Shown: positions 1 to 6,573, numbered from the stretch's first letter. The stretch is DNA of 13,019 nt from an uncultured Bacteroidota bacterium (GCA_946479055.1 CAMLEX010000049.1:1-13019); one strand, 5' to 3'. The notes: generated by a model from the sequence alone, not told the origin. Made by a program: numbers and translations.

Positions 1-794
1 AATTCTTTTCTGACTCCGCTGGTATGATGACTCAGTAAAGGTACCTGCGCATGTACTAGCCAGGGCTTTCTTTCTTTGCGAACAGCAGAACAAACATGTT
101 TCATGACATCGTAAGAAACTTCAAAATCACTTCCATCAACTTGTATACGGTTCATGCCTTTGAAGCCCGCTGCAAATTCAAACGCATTCATGGTTCTTGC
201 TTCCTCAGCAGTTACGCTAATACCCCAGTTATTATCCTGAATCAGGTAGATAATAGGCAACTGTTTCAATACAGCAAATTGGAAAGCTTCACTTACTTCA
301 CCTTCAGTGATACTGGCATCACCTAAAGAACAAATAACAATGGGTAATTGACCATTTACCCCTTTTTTTAATTTTGAAATATCATTCTTCTCCCAGTATT
401 GAATACCCTGGGCAATACCTGTTGTAGGAATAACCTGCATGCCTGTAGCGCTGCTTTGATGTATAATAGTTGGCTTATCTTCTCCCCTATAATTAGGGTG
501 TGAATAATATTCCCGTCCACCTGTGAAAATATCATCGCCTTTGGCAAGCAGTTGTAGCATTTGCTGATAAGGAGTAAATCCTAATCCCATCAGCATACTT
601 TCATCGCGATAGTATGGGCTTACATAATCCTGTGGTTGTAATTGAAAAGCGGTAGCCAGCTGGATAGCTTCATGCCCTCTTGAAGTAGAATGAACATATT
701 TACAAATAGCACGATTGGCTTCATAGGTTTCAGCCATTTTTTTTACAAGGCTCATAGCCTTATATGCTTTCAGCAATACGTTTATATCAATCAT
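1..794 (-). CDS. 2-oxoacid dehydrogenase E1 component, alpha region (partial, C-terminus beyond left edge)
   Basis: Reading the minus strand from the ATG at 794 gives 264 open codons that run off the window. The protein resembles the alpha part of thiamine-diphosphate E1 enzymes (pyruvate or branched-chain 2-oxoacid dehydrogenase), which decarboxylate the 2-oxoacid and pass the acyl group to lipoyl-E2 in the cytoplasm. Seen: an N-terminal segment HSTSRGHEAIQLA (35-47), SPYYRDE (59-65), and the cofactor signature beginning GDASITEGE at 158 and ending DNNWGIS at 187-193. The GD...NN spacing is about 30 residues, as in the family, although the third motif residue is Ala rather than Gly. In Bacteroidota this type is usually an alpha-beta fusion of roughly 650-700 residues; the beta half would lie outside the window, so the fusion is inference. 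Substrate (pyruvate versus branched-chain) cannot be decided. The gene has its own candidate promoter at 833-840 and lies behind the terminator at 869-903. Confidence 0.88.
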   Translation of the reverse strand, partial: MIDINVLLKAYKAMSLVKKMAETYEANRAICKYVHSTSRGHEAIQLATAFQLQPQDYVSPYYRDESMLMGLGFTPYQQMLQLLAKGDDIFTGGREYYSHPNYRGEDKPTIIHQSSATGMQVIPTTGIAQGIQYWEKNDISKLKKGVNGQLPIVICSLGDASITEGEVSEAFQFAVLKQLPIIYLIQDNNWGISVTAEEARTMNAFEFAAGFKGMNRIQVDGSDFEVSYDVMKHVCSAVRKERKPWLVHAQVPLLSHHTSGVRKE

Positions 795-832
795 TATGGC
801 TACTCATCCCTCGTCATGCTCAGGATGAAGGA

Positions 833-840
833 CAAATTTA
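833..840 (-). promoter_or_regulatory. Candidate Bacteroidetes -7 promoter element for the E1 gene
   Basis: The minus strand reads TAAATTTG here, an exact match to the Bacteroidetes -7 consensus TAnnTTTG. It sits about 40 bases upstream of the E1 start codon, just downstream of the terminator that ends the previous unit, so it is well placed to start a new transcript. No matching -33 TTG lies at the usual distance of about 19 bases; the only TTTG is too close. An exact hit in AT-rich DNA can be chance, so this is a moderate call. Confidence 0.4.
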
Positions 841-868
841 AGGGGAACCAAACAGTTTTGCAGATGCT

Positions 869-903
869 AAAAACAAAAAACCATCCCGCTTTGGCGGAAT
901 GGT
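869..903 (-). terminator. Rho-independent terminator after the FAH-family gene
   Basis: Bases 880-889 and 894-903 form a stem (ACCAT, one mismatch, then CCGC against GCGG) with a four-base loop. On the minus strand the stem is followed by a T-rich run (complement of the A-run 869-880). It lies 54 bases past the stop codon of the FAH-family gene and separates that gene from the E1 gene. Confidence 0.82.
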
Positions 904-956
904 AATATAAGCAATTGGCTTGTTCAGTTTATTCTATCAATTAAAAATAACGGAGT

Positions 957-1568
957 TTATTTTATTTCAAGCTTAAACATATTCACATCGTCAAGAATAC
1001 CCTCCAGTTCATCGCCTACCACCGCCTCGCCTACACCAGCGGGAGTACCTGTAAAGATCACATCACCGATGTTCACTGAAAAAAAGTTAGAAATATAAGA
1101 AACGATGCTGTCAAAATCATAGATCATTTTTGATGAATTCCCTTGCTGTACCAGTTCCTTATTTTTATATAATCCAAAATTGATTTCTTTTCTGTTCTTT
1201 ATTTCAGCAAGAGGTACCCATTTTCCAATAACGGCAGAATTATCCCAAGCCTTTGCTTTTTCCCAAGGCAGTCCTTTTGCTTTCAATTCATTTTGAATAT
1301 CCCTGGCTGTGAAATCAATTCCTGTAGTGATAGCATCATAATATTTCCCGGCAAATTTATCCTGGATATACTTCCCATTTTTGCTGATGCGAAGTACCAA
1401 TTCACACTCATAATGAAGCTCGTTTGTAAATTCAGGATAATAAAATGGCGCATGTGGCTGCAACAATGCACTCTTGGGCTTCATAAAAATTACCGGCTCG
1501 TCAGGAATATCATTTCCCAGCTCTTCAGCATGAGCGACATAATTACGGCCTACACAAAAAATCTTCAT
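957..1568 (-). CDS. Fumarylacetoacetate hydrolase (FAH) family protein, FAHD1/YcgM-like
   Basis: A 203-residue single-domain FAH-fold enzyme. Seen: GRNYVAHAEE near the N-terminus (7-16), the metal-binding segment HYECEL with Glu54 and Glu56, GIDFTARD with the third ligand Asp85, and the FTGTPAGVG motif at 172-180. These residues bind Mg2+/Mn2+ in the family. The length matches short FAHD1-type members, which hydrolyse acylpyruvates and in some cases decarboxylate oxaloacetate; which activity applies here cannot be read from sequence. No signal peptide is visible, so it is cytosolic. It follows pth on the same strand after 145 bases without an evident terminator, so read-through from pth is possible. 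It ends at the terminator 869-903. The ATG at 1568 is the natural start because the conserved N-terminal MKIFCVGRNY begins there. Confidence 0.9.
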   Translation of the reverse strand: MKIFCVGRNYVAHAEELGNDIPDEPVIFMKPKSALLQPHAPFYYPEFTNELHYECELVLRISKNGKYIQDKFAGKYYDAITTGIDFTARDIQNELKAKGLPWEKAKAWDNSAVIGKWVPLAEIKNRKEINFGLYKNKELVQQGNSSKMIYDFDSIVSYISNFFSVNIGDVIFTGTPAGVGEAVVGDELEGILDDVNMFKLEIK

Positions 1569-1713
1569 AAATCAGGATGGTTGTTTAAAATACATCGGAT
1601 ACTACTCCAAGGACTGTTGATCCCATATATATTCATCGAATCAAAAGGGTAAGTGGATTATAGTATCGAAGGGTTGGGCTGCTAAAATAAGTAATCAATA
1701 CGACTTCTCATAA

Positions 1714-2283
1714 TCAAAACCTGTGATTATTTACAAGGTTCATGGCAGTTGTTATCCCTTGCGTGGCAAAATTCTCAATCACTTCTACAGATTTATCTAT
1801 TTTCAACTTTACAAACGTCTCTTCCTCTTTTTTCCATTTACCCAGAACAAATTCTGATTGCCTACCCTTAGGAAAAGTATTTCCTATTCCAAACCTTAGC
1901 CGTGGATAATTTTCTGTCCCCAGTATCTCCTGTATGCTTTTTAGCCCATTATGACCGGCAGCACTCCCACCCGGTCTTAGTCTTAGCTTTTCAAGAGGCA
2001 CGGCCAGGTCGTCCAGAATAACAAGCATATTCTCTGCGCTTATTTTTTCCTTGTCCATCCAGTATTTTACAGCTTTACCGCTTAAATTCACATAAGTTGT
2101 GGGGCAAATACAAATAAAGATTTTCCCTTTCCACTTAAGTTCCGCTACATAAGCAAGCCTGTCAACACGGAATTGACCGCCATGTTTTGAAACAAAAGCA
2201 TTAACCACATCAAAACCGATATTATGCCTTGTATGAGCATATTCATCGCCAATATTTCCTAAGCCAACAATCAAAAATTTCAT
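1714..2283 (-). CDS. pth: Peptidyl-tRNA hydrolase
   Basis: A 189-residue protein of normal length for bacterial Pth, the esterase that releases peptides from prematurely dropped peptidyl-tRNA so that the tRNA can be reused. The known functional residues are visible: Asn10 in GLGNIG, catalytic His20 in TRHNIGF, Asn66 in TTYVNLSG, Asp91 in VILDDL, and Asn112 in GHNGLKSI, with the basic stretch LRLRPGGSAAG before it. The usual GLGNP motif has Ile in place of Pro, a change outside the catalytic residues. The gene follows prs and rplY, a common bacterial arrangement, but the terminator at 2361-2396 lies between rplY and pth, so pth probably has its own promoter in 2284-2360. I see only imperfect -7 matches there. 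Confidence 0.97.
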   Translation of the reverse strand: MKFLIVGLGNIGDEYAHTRHNIGFDVVNAFVSKHGGQFRVDRLAYVAELKWKGKIFICICPTTYVNLSGKAVKYWMDKEKISAENMLVILDDLAVPLEKLRLRPGGSAAGHNGLKSIQEILGTENYPRLRFGIGNTFPKGRQSEFVLGKWKKEEETFVKLKIDKSVEVIENFATQGITTAMNLVNNHRF

Positions 2284-2360
2284 GGGTCAAAATCAATAAC
2301 GCCGGATGAAAAACTTATTCACCCAGCTTTTATTTAAGCGTCAAATATCGCATTAAGCTA

Positions 2361-2396
2361 TTAAAAAACCCGTTTCGCTACAAGCGAGACGGGTTT
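2361..2396 (-). terminator. Strong rho-independent terminator after rplY
   Basis: Bases 2366-2378 pair with 2384-2396 to make a 13-pair stem with one G-T wobble and a five-base loop. On the minus strand it is followed by TTTTTT (complement of 2363-2368). It lies 21 bases past the rplY stop codon and splits the prs-rplY-pth block into two transcription units. Confidence 0.92.
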
Positions 2397-2417
2397 GATT
2401 ATCTTTTTGCCGAAATC

Positions 2418-3044
2418 TTATTTTTTGGCAGCGGCAGGTGCAGCAGTTGCGGCTTTTGCAGCAGCCGGCGCAGCAGGGGCTGCAGCTTCTTCCTGTTTCA
2501 ATTGCCTTGTTAATACCACTGATGCAATGGGAATACGGGGAGAATTCAATATTTCGTAATTAGCTTCCTTTACGTCTTCTACCCTGATATTTCCATTCAA
2601 CTCCAGGTTATCAATAGCCACTTCTATTTGTTCCTTCAGGTATTTAGGGTACGTTTTTATTTTTAGTGAAGTTATTTTACCAATAAATTTACCTCCATCT
2701 TTCACACCTTTTGAAACTCCTGTAAATTTCAATGGAATAGTAGCGACCACTTTTTTATCTTCAACCAGTTCCATTAGGTCAACATGGATCAATTGATCAC
2801 TTACTTTGTCGAACTGAAGATCTTTCAAAATGCATTTGTAGACTTTGCCCTCTACATCTACTTCGGCCAATTGGAAACTGGGTGTGTATACTAAAGGTTT
2901 AAACGCCACAGCAGGAGCTGAAAAATTGATCTCCTGTGTACCTCCGTAAATTACACCTGGCACTTGTTCCTGAGAGCGGAGCTGGCGGGTGGCGGTTTTC
3001 CCGAATCCGGTCCTCAGTTGTCCTTTGATTGTAATTGTTTTCAT
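2418..3044 (-). CDS. rplY: Large-subunit ribosomal protein L25 (Ctc/TL5 type)
   Basis: A 208-residue protein of the long L25/Ctc type, which binds 5S rRNA in the 50S subunit. Residues about 1-92 form the 5S-binding L25 domain (TRQLRSQEQVPGVIYGG near 18-35, then the segment ending VDLMELVEDKKV). Residues about 95-185 are the TL5-like beta domain (IPLKFTGVSKGVKDGG onwards). The last 25 or so residues are a low-complexity Ala/Pro/Lys tail, which is frequent in Bacteroidota homologues and probably disordered. The start MKTITIKGQLR is the standard one. It lies 68 bases after prs on the same strand, with a hairpin (3078-3107) in the gap, and ends at the terminator 2361-2396. Confidence 0.96.
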   Translation of the reverse strand: MKTITIKGQLRTGFGKTATRQLRSQEQVPGVIYGGTQEINFSAPAVAFKPLVYTPSFQLAEVDVEGKVYKCILKDLQFDKVSDQLIHVDLMELVEDKKVVATIPLKFTGVSKGVKDGGKFIGKITSLKIKTYPKYLKEQIEVAIDNLELNGNIRVEDVKEANYEILNSPRIPIASVVLTRQLKQEEAAAPAAPAAAKAATAAPAAAKK

Positions 3045-3077
3045 TTTTTATATTGTTTGTTTGTTTGACATTCCCTC

Positions 3078-3107
3078 ATACAGAATAAGCAATGCCGTAT
3101 TCTGTAT
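3078..3107 (-). other. Hairpin in the prs-rplY spacer (leader of rplY)
   Basis: A perfect 10-base inverted repeat, ATACAGAATA at 3078-3087 against TATTCTGTAT at 3098-3107, with a 10-base loop that can itself pair two GC pairs (3089-3090 with 3094-3095). It starts 6 bases past the prs stop codon and ends 33 bases before the rplY start. On the coding strand it is not followed by a T-run, so it does not look like a terminator for prs. On the plus strand it is followed by TTTTATTTAT, but no plus-strand gene precedes it. It could stabilise the upstream mRNA, mark a processing site, or act as a leader element for L25; none of these is shown. Confidence 0.5.
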
Positions 3108-3112
3108 TTTAT

Positions 3113-4060
3113 TTATCTCTCACGCCTCTGTGAATGAATAAAAAGGCTTGTGATACTTTTATTTTCAAAAGCATTGCGAATAGCTACAGCAAAAAGTTCG
3201 GCTACCGATATTACTTTGATCTTTGAACTTTCTTTTTTAACCGGTATTGTATCGCAAACGATCAGCTCTTCCAATACACTGTTTTCTATATTCTCGTATG
3301 CTTTCCCACTAAGCACCGGGTGAGTAATCAATGCTCTTACTGACCTGGCGCCTTTTTCTTTTAAAAGAGCTGCGCTTTTCGCTAATGTTCCTCCCGTGTC
3401 GCAGATATCGTCAATGATTACAATATCTCTCCCCGCCACATCCCCTATCACCACCATGCTGGCAATCTCGTTAGCCCTTTTACGGTGCTTATCACAGATT
3501 ACCATTTCTGCATTGAAATAATTAGCAATTTCCCTGACGCGGTTGGTAGATCCCACGTCGGGGGCGGCAAAGGTAAGGTTTTCTAACTTCAGATTTTCAA
3601 TGTAAGGGATAAAAACAGCATGGCTATCCAGGTGGTCAACAGGTATATCAAAATAACCCTGGATCTGGGGAGCATGAAGGTCCATAGTAATGATCCGGTC
3701 GGCACCTGCGGCAACTAACATATTGGCTATCAATTTACTGCCAATTGCAACTCGGGGTTTATCTTTTCTATCCTGGCGTGCATAGCCATAGTAGGGAAGA
3801 ACGGCAATGACTTTATAAGCGGAAGCCCTGCGGGCTGCATCAATCATGAGCAGCAATTCTAAAATATTGTCGGCAGGAGAATTGGTACTTTGTATAAGAA
3901 AAACAAAATCGCCACGAATACTTTCCATGAAAGTAGGGCTCATTTCACCATCGCTAAACCGTTGAATATGAATTTTTCCCTGCTTTGTTCCATATCTTTT
4001 ACAGATCTCATTCGTCAAACTTTCGGAGCTGGTACCGGAAAATATTTTAGCAGATTGCAT
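3113..4060 (-). CDS. prs: Ribose-phosphate pyrophosphokinase (PRPP synthetase)
   Basis: A 315-residue class I PRPP synthetase, which transfers pyrophosphate from ATP to ribose 5-phosphate and supplies PRPP for purine, pyrimidine, NAD, histidine and tryptophan synthesis in the cytosol. Seen: N-terminal KIFSGTSSESL, FSDGEMSPTFMESIRG (35-50), the YYGYARQDRKDKPR segment (90-103) that forms the flexible catalytic/ATP region, MDLHAPQIQGYF (126-137) with His129, and the PRPP-binding loop DIVIIDDICDTGGTLAK (212-228). The loop has GG where many homologues have AG, a tolerated variant. The protein is full length with no breaks. rplY lies 68 bases downstream and a 71-residue membrane gene 83 bases upstream, all on one strand, so co-transcription is likely. 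Confidence 0.97.
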   Translation of the reverse strand: MQSAKIFSGTSSESLTNEICKRYGTKQGKIHIQRFSDGEMSPTFMESIRGDFVFLIQSTNSPADNILELLLMIDAARRASAYKVIAVLPYYGYARQDRKDKPRVAIGSKLIANMLVAAGADRIITMDLHAPQIQGYFDIPVDHLDSHAVFIPYIENLKLENLTFAAPDVGSTNRVREIANYFNAEMVICDKHRKRANEIASMVVIGDVAGRDIVIIDDICDTGGTLAKSAALLKEKGARSVRALITHPVLSGKAYENIENSVLEELIVCDTIPVKKESSKIKVISVAELFAVAIRNAFENKSITSLFIHSQRRER

Positions 4061-4143
4061 GTATTAAAAATGTGCGGCGAAGATATTACTATCAACGCAA
4101 TCAGCACAGGTAACATCAGAAAAAAATCATGCAAGTGTTTGAC

Positions 4144-4359
4144 CTAGCGAACAACTGCGGCAGTGGAAACCTGAACGGGAAAACTCCTTTGCTTGGCTGG
4201 TTGCTCCGTTTTATCTGCTACATCTTCTGTATCGGAATTTAGACTATAGAAAAGAGAAGAGCATATAAAAATGGAAAAAAACAATACAACCACATACATA
4301 ACTGCGAAGAATAGGATTGGATGCAAGGCACCCATTGTAGTAGATCTTTTAGTTTTCAT
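4144..4359 (-). CDS. Small single-pass membrane protein of unknown function
   Basis: A 71-residue open frame that I do not recognise as a named family. After a short basic N-terminus (MKTKRSTTMG) it has one long hydrophobic segment at about residues 13-39 (LFFAVMYVVVLFFSIF and following residues), then an acidic, polar tail with DTEDVADKTEQ. The basic-in, acidic-out pattern predicts an inner-membrane anchor with the tail outside the cytoplasm. The frame stays open upstream to an ATG at 4470, but that extension would overlap the divergent radC start and lacks membrane-protein character, so I chose the ATG at 4359; the internal ATG at codon 9 is also possible. It is 83 bases upstream of prs on the same strand. 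The clean membrane topology and position argue that it is real, but it could still be a chance frame. Confidence 0.6.
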   Translation of the reverse strand: MKTKRSTTMGALHPILFFAVMYVVVLFFSIFICSSLFYSLNSDTEDVADKTEQPAKQRSFPVQVSTAAVVR

Positions 4360-4464
4360 AATACCGGGTTTTTGGCTTTCAAAAAATTGGATTTTCGGTT
4401 CTTGATATTTGCTATACCACTTATGTTGTATTGCAAGAATAAAAATATTGGTTAAAATTGTTCT

Positions 4465-5157
4465 ATGCAAGAGAATAAATACTCAATTAAGCAATGGGCA
4501 AAAGACGACAGACCCCGGGAAAAATTACTATCAAAAGGTGCAGAAAACCTCAGCAACTCCGAGCTGCTGGCCATTCTTATTCATAATGGCACAAAAGAAA
4601 AAACTGCTGTCGACCTGGGAAAAGAGATACTAAAACTCGGAAAAGACAACCTGAATGAGCTTGGAAAATTGTCGGTAAAAGAATTAATGAAGATTAAAGG
4701 GATCGGCGAAGCTAAAGCCATAACAATTACTGCCGCCCTGGAACTGGGCAGAAGAAGACAAGCTACTGCATCATTGGAAAAATCGGTGGTGGGCAGCAGC
4801 AATGATATCGCCGCATATTTGCGGACCGCCTTAAAAGACTACCGGCACGAGGTATTCGCCGTAATTTTTTTGAACCGGGCCAATAAGATCAATCATTTTG
4901 AAATTGTCAGTGCAGGTGGGATAACGGGTACGGTAGCCGATCCCAGGGTCATTCTAAAAAAAGCATTGGAAGAAAATGCTGTCAGCATTATTCTTTGTCA
5001 TAACCATCCTTCAGGCAGCCTTAAACCCAGCCGTGCAGATGAAGAACTTACCACTAAAATAAAAGAAGCCGCAAAGTATTTTGACATCAAAGTAATAGAT
5101 CACATCATTGTAAGTGAGGACGGGTATTACAGTTTTGCGGATGAGGGGATACTTTAG
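4465..5157 (+). CDS. radC: RadC family JAB/MPN-domain protein (UPF0758)
   Basis: A 230-residue protein, the usual RadC length. The N-terminal part contains a UPF0758 start (IKQWAKDDRPREKLL, 8-22, and LSNSELLAILI, 29-39) and a helix-hairpin-helix-like segment (LMKIKGIGEAKAITI, 74-88). The C-terminal JAB domain carries a complete JAMM metal motif: Glu146 in HFEIVSAGG, then HNHPSGSLKPSRAD with His179, His181, Ser189 and Asp192. These bind zinc in JAB-fold proteases, but the activity of RadC is not settled and its old link to DNA repair is disputed. It is the only plus-strand gene, divergent from the small membrane gene (105-base spacer) and convergent with the DUF3467 gene. The ATG at 4465 gives the standard family N-terminus. 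Confidence 0.95.
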   Translation: MQENKYSIKQWAKDDRPREKLLSKGAENLSNSELLAILIHNGTKEKTAVDLGKEILKLGKDNLNELGKLSVKELMKIKGIGEAKAITITAALELGRRRQATASLEKSVVGSSNDIAAYLRTALKDYRHEVFAVIFLNRANKINHFEIVSAGGITGTVADPRVILKKALEENAVSIILCHNHPSGSLKPSRADEELTTKIKEAAKYFDIKVIDHIIVSEDGYYSFADEGIL

Positions 5158-5220
5158 TTTGAAGTTCGATGTCAGGGTTTGATGTTGGAAAGTCTCCCAT
5201 CTCAAGCATCAAACTTCAAA
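5158..5220. repeat. GTTTGAAG-type inverted repeat between convergent genes
   Basis: TTTGAAGTTCGATG at 5158-5171 pairs with CATCAAACTTCAAA at 5207-5220 (14 positions, one mismatch), enclosing a 35-base loop that contains a further related unit, GGGTTTGATGTT (5175-5186). The repeat begins at the base after the radC stop codon and ends 8 bases before the DUF3467 stop codon. As I recall, degenerate TTTGAAG/TTTGATG units are common as dispersed intergenic repeats in Bacteroidota. The hairpin could act as a two-way transcription block between the converging genes, although neither side has a proper T-run. Confidence 0.6.
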
Positions 5221-5228
5221 CCCAAAAC

Positions 5229-5543
5229 TTAAGCTTGAGCTGTTGGTCCACCAAAATTCAATGGTAATTGTATTTCTTCAAGATCCTTTATGACACCGTT
5301 TGCAGCCTCATATTTACCAATGTTTTCAGTAAGGGCTTTCATCAAACGTTTGGCATGTTGGGGCGTAAGAATAATACGGGACTTCACTTTACTTTTCGGA
5401 GTTCCCGGCATCACATTCACAAAATCAATTACAAATTCTGCATGAGAATGTGTAATAATAGCCAGATTTGCATACGAACCTTCGGCTACTTCTTCTGAGA
5501 TTTCTATGTTGAGTTGATTGGGTTGTTGGGGTTGATCTGCCAT
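5229..5543 (-). CDS. DUF3467 domain protein
   Basis: A 104-residue cytosolic protein. The body from LNIEISEEVAEGSYANLAIITHSHAEFVIDF (from about 11) through SRIILTPQHAKRLMKALTENI is the DUF3467 pattern as I know it: a beta-rich N-terminal half with the conserved YANL and H-S-EFV elements, then R-I-I-L-TP-HAK and an amphipathic helix. Both ends are polar or low-complexity (QPQQPNQ; GGPTAQA). The family has no established function. It lies 5 bases after the stop of the exported-protein gene 5549-6238 on the same strand, so the two are almost certainly co-transcribed. Nothing in the sequence links it to radC, which converges on it. Confidence 0.88.
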   Translation of the reverse strand: MADQPQQPNQLNIEISEEVAEGSYANLAIITHSHAEFVIDFVNVMPGTPKSKVKSRIILTPQHAKRLMKALTENIGKYEAANGVIKDLEEIQLPLNFGGPTAQA

Positions 5544-5548
5544 GATAA

Positions 5549-6238
5549 TTATTTATTATTATATGCCTGAATTAGTTTAATCGCATCAATTTCCTTGGAA
5601 ACATCAAGTTCAGATTTTGAAATAAAATCTTTTACGAAAATTTCGTCACCTAATTGCTTTGCAATATCCTTTTCCCTGAGTTTAATCTTACTTAATTTTT
5701 TACCAGCTTTATTATAAAGATAGTACTCATAATATTGTTCAAAAATTTTTTGCTCTTTATCCATCATATTAGATGGGTCGGAAACTAGTTTAATTTTAAA
5801 AATTTTCAGCAAAGATGCTTTTGAGCCATCCGCCAGAACATTGAAATAATTTTTTAGCGAAGTATTGCCAAAAAGTTCAGTGTTTTTAAAAAAAAGTGTG
5901 TTTCCTCCAAATTTGGTAGGTAAAGAAATTGAAAATTCTTCTAATACCAGGTCAGATTCTAAAATAGAATTCTTAACATCAGCCCCTGCTTTCTGATTAT
6001 ACAAATCGTAAAGAATCTTTATATCACTTTTTATGCCTCCTTTATAGGTAAGAGTGCCAGGAAATGATTCACCAAAAAGATACGGTGTTCCTTTTACCCT
6101 GTATTGACCTATACGAATATAGTCACCCTTCCAGTTTTCTACGATATGCTTATTAAACTGACCAACAGGATCTACCTGGGCGAAGGAGACATCTCCAAAT
6201 AACAAAATAACAATAAAAGTAAAGCAGATTTTTTTCAT
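5549..6238 (-). CDS. Exported protein of unknown function
   Basis: A 229-residue protein that I cannot assign to a named family. It starts with a clear Sec signal peptide, MKKICFTFIVILLFGDVSFA followed by Gln, with probable cleavage after Ala20; there is no lipobox cysteine, so it should be periplasmic or secreted. The mature part is polar and lysine-rich, with YIRIGQYRVKGTPYLFGESF near 40-60, a long mixed strand/helix middle, and a C-terminal helical segment rich in Lys/Glu. No catalytic motif stands out. It heads a two-gene unit with the DUF3467 gene (5-base gap), and an exact -7 promoter match lies 24 bases before its start. Pairing an exported with a cytosolic protein suggests co-regulation rather than a stable complex. 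Confidence 0.82.
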   Translation of the reverse strand: MKKICFTFIVILLFGDVSFAQVDPVGQFNKHIVENWKGDYIRIGQYRVKGTPYLFGESFPGTLTYKGGIKSDIKILYDLYNQKAGADVKNSILESDLVLEEFSISLPTKFGGNTLFFKNTELFGNTSLKNYFNVLADGSKASLLKIFKIKLVSDPSNMMDKEQKIFEQYYEYYLYNKAGKKLSKIKLREKDIAKQLGDEIFVKDFISKSELDVSKEIDAIKLIQAYNNK

Positions 6239-6261
6239 ATAGCGAAGAGTATAATATCTGA

Positions 6262-6269
6262 CAAATTTA
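6262..6269 (-). promoter_or_regulatory. Candidate Bacteroidetes -7 promoter element for the exported-protein/DUF3467 unit
   Basis: The minus strand reads TAAATTTG, an exact match to TAnnTTTG and identical to the octamer upstream of the E1 gene (833-840). It lies 24-31 bases upstream of the start codon at 6238, giving a short leader of perhaps 15-20 bases. A -33 TTG at the expected distance is not seen (the region is TTTTTTATA). Confidence 0.45.
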
Positions 6270-6500
6270 AATAACTGTCTACTGTTTATAAAAAAGGTGT
6301 CGTCTCAAATAGCTCCTTTTTAATTTTCAAAAATTTCTCGATTAGGCATTGTTCTTATTGATGTGACCGTAGTTTATCAGTTGGAAAAGGCCTAGCCCTT
6401 TATACAAAATTTTCTTTCAGATTTTCTATAAAAGCCCTTTCAAATTTTTGTTCTAACCTCATCCAATCCTTACTTTCTAAAAATATTGAGCACTGGCATC
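6270..6500. other. Non-coding spacer, no gene seen
   Basis: This AT-rich stretch between the exported-protein promoter and the terminator of the susCD operon holds no open frame with coding character on either strand. The only structure I see is a small hairpin around 6384-6402 (AAAAGGC, CTA, GCCCTTT) without a T-run. It presumably contains the -33 region of the 6238 promoter. I see no RNA gene. Confidence 0.5.
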
Positions 6501-6535
6501 AAAAACCCAACCACCAGATCGGTAGTTGGGTTTTT
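6501..6535 (-). terminator. Rho-independent terminator of the susCD operon
   Basis: Bases 6502-6515 pair with 6521-6534 (14 positions, one mismatch) around a five-base loop AGATC. The minus strand runs into TTTTT (complement of 6501-6505). It lies 39 bases past the stop codon of the DUF1735 lipoprotein gene. Because both flanks are A/T runs it could also stop plus-strand transcripts. Confidence 0.88.
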
Positions 6536-6573
6536 TAATTGTTAGCCTATTTAAGATTATTCAAATTTTAAAT

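Noticed and set aside
96..326. Open frame on the plus strand, 76 codons
   Set aside because: It lies wholly antisense to the E1 gene, whose frame carries clear family motifs across the same bases.
812..828. CGTCATGCTCAGGATGA, resembling the CGTCATGCTGAG-type intergenic repeats of some Bacteroidota genomes
   Set aside because: Only a short, imperfect fragment is present in the E1 leader, with no second copy in the window, so I cannot support a repeat call.
1293..1652. Open frame on the plus strand, 119 codons
   Set aside because: It is antisense to the FAH-family gene with no recognisable domain, signal or ribosome-binding site.
4360..4464. GATATTTG at 4404-4411 as a radC -7 promoter element
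   Set aside because: It matches only seven of eight consensus positions counting the free ones, and the nearest TTG lies about 14 bases upstream rather than about 19.
4360..4470. N-terminal extension of the small membrane protein to an ATG at 4470
   Set aside because: It would overlap the start of the divergent radC gene and remove the divergent promoter spacer; the extension has no matching character, whereas the ATG at 4359 gives a normal membrane-anchor N-terminus.
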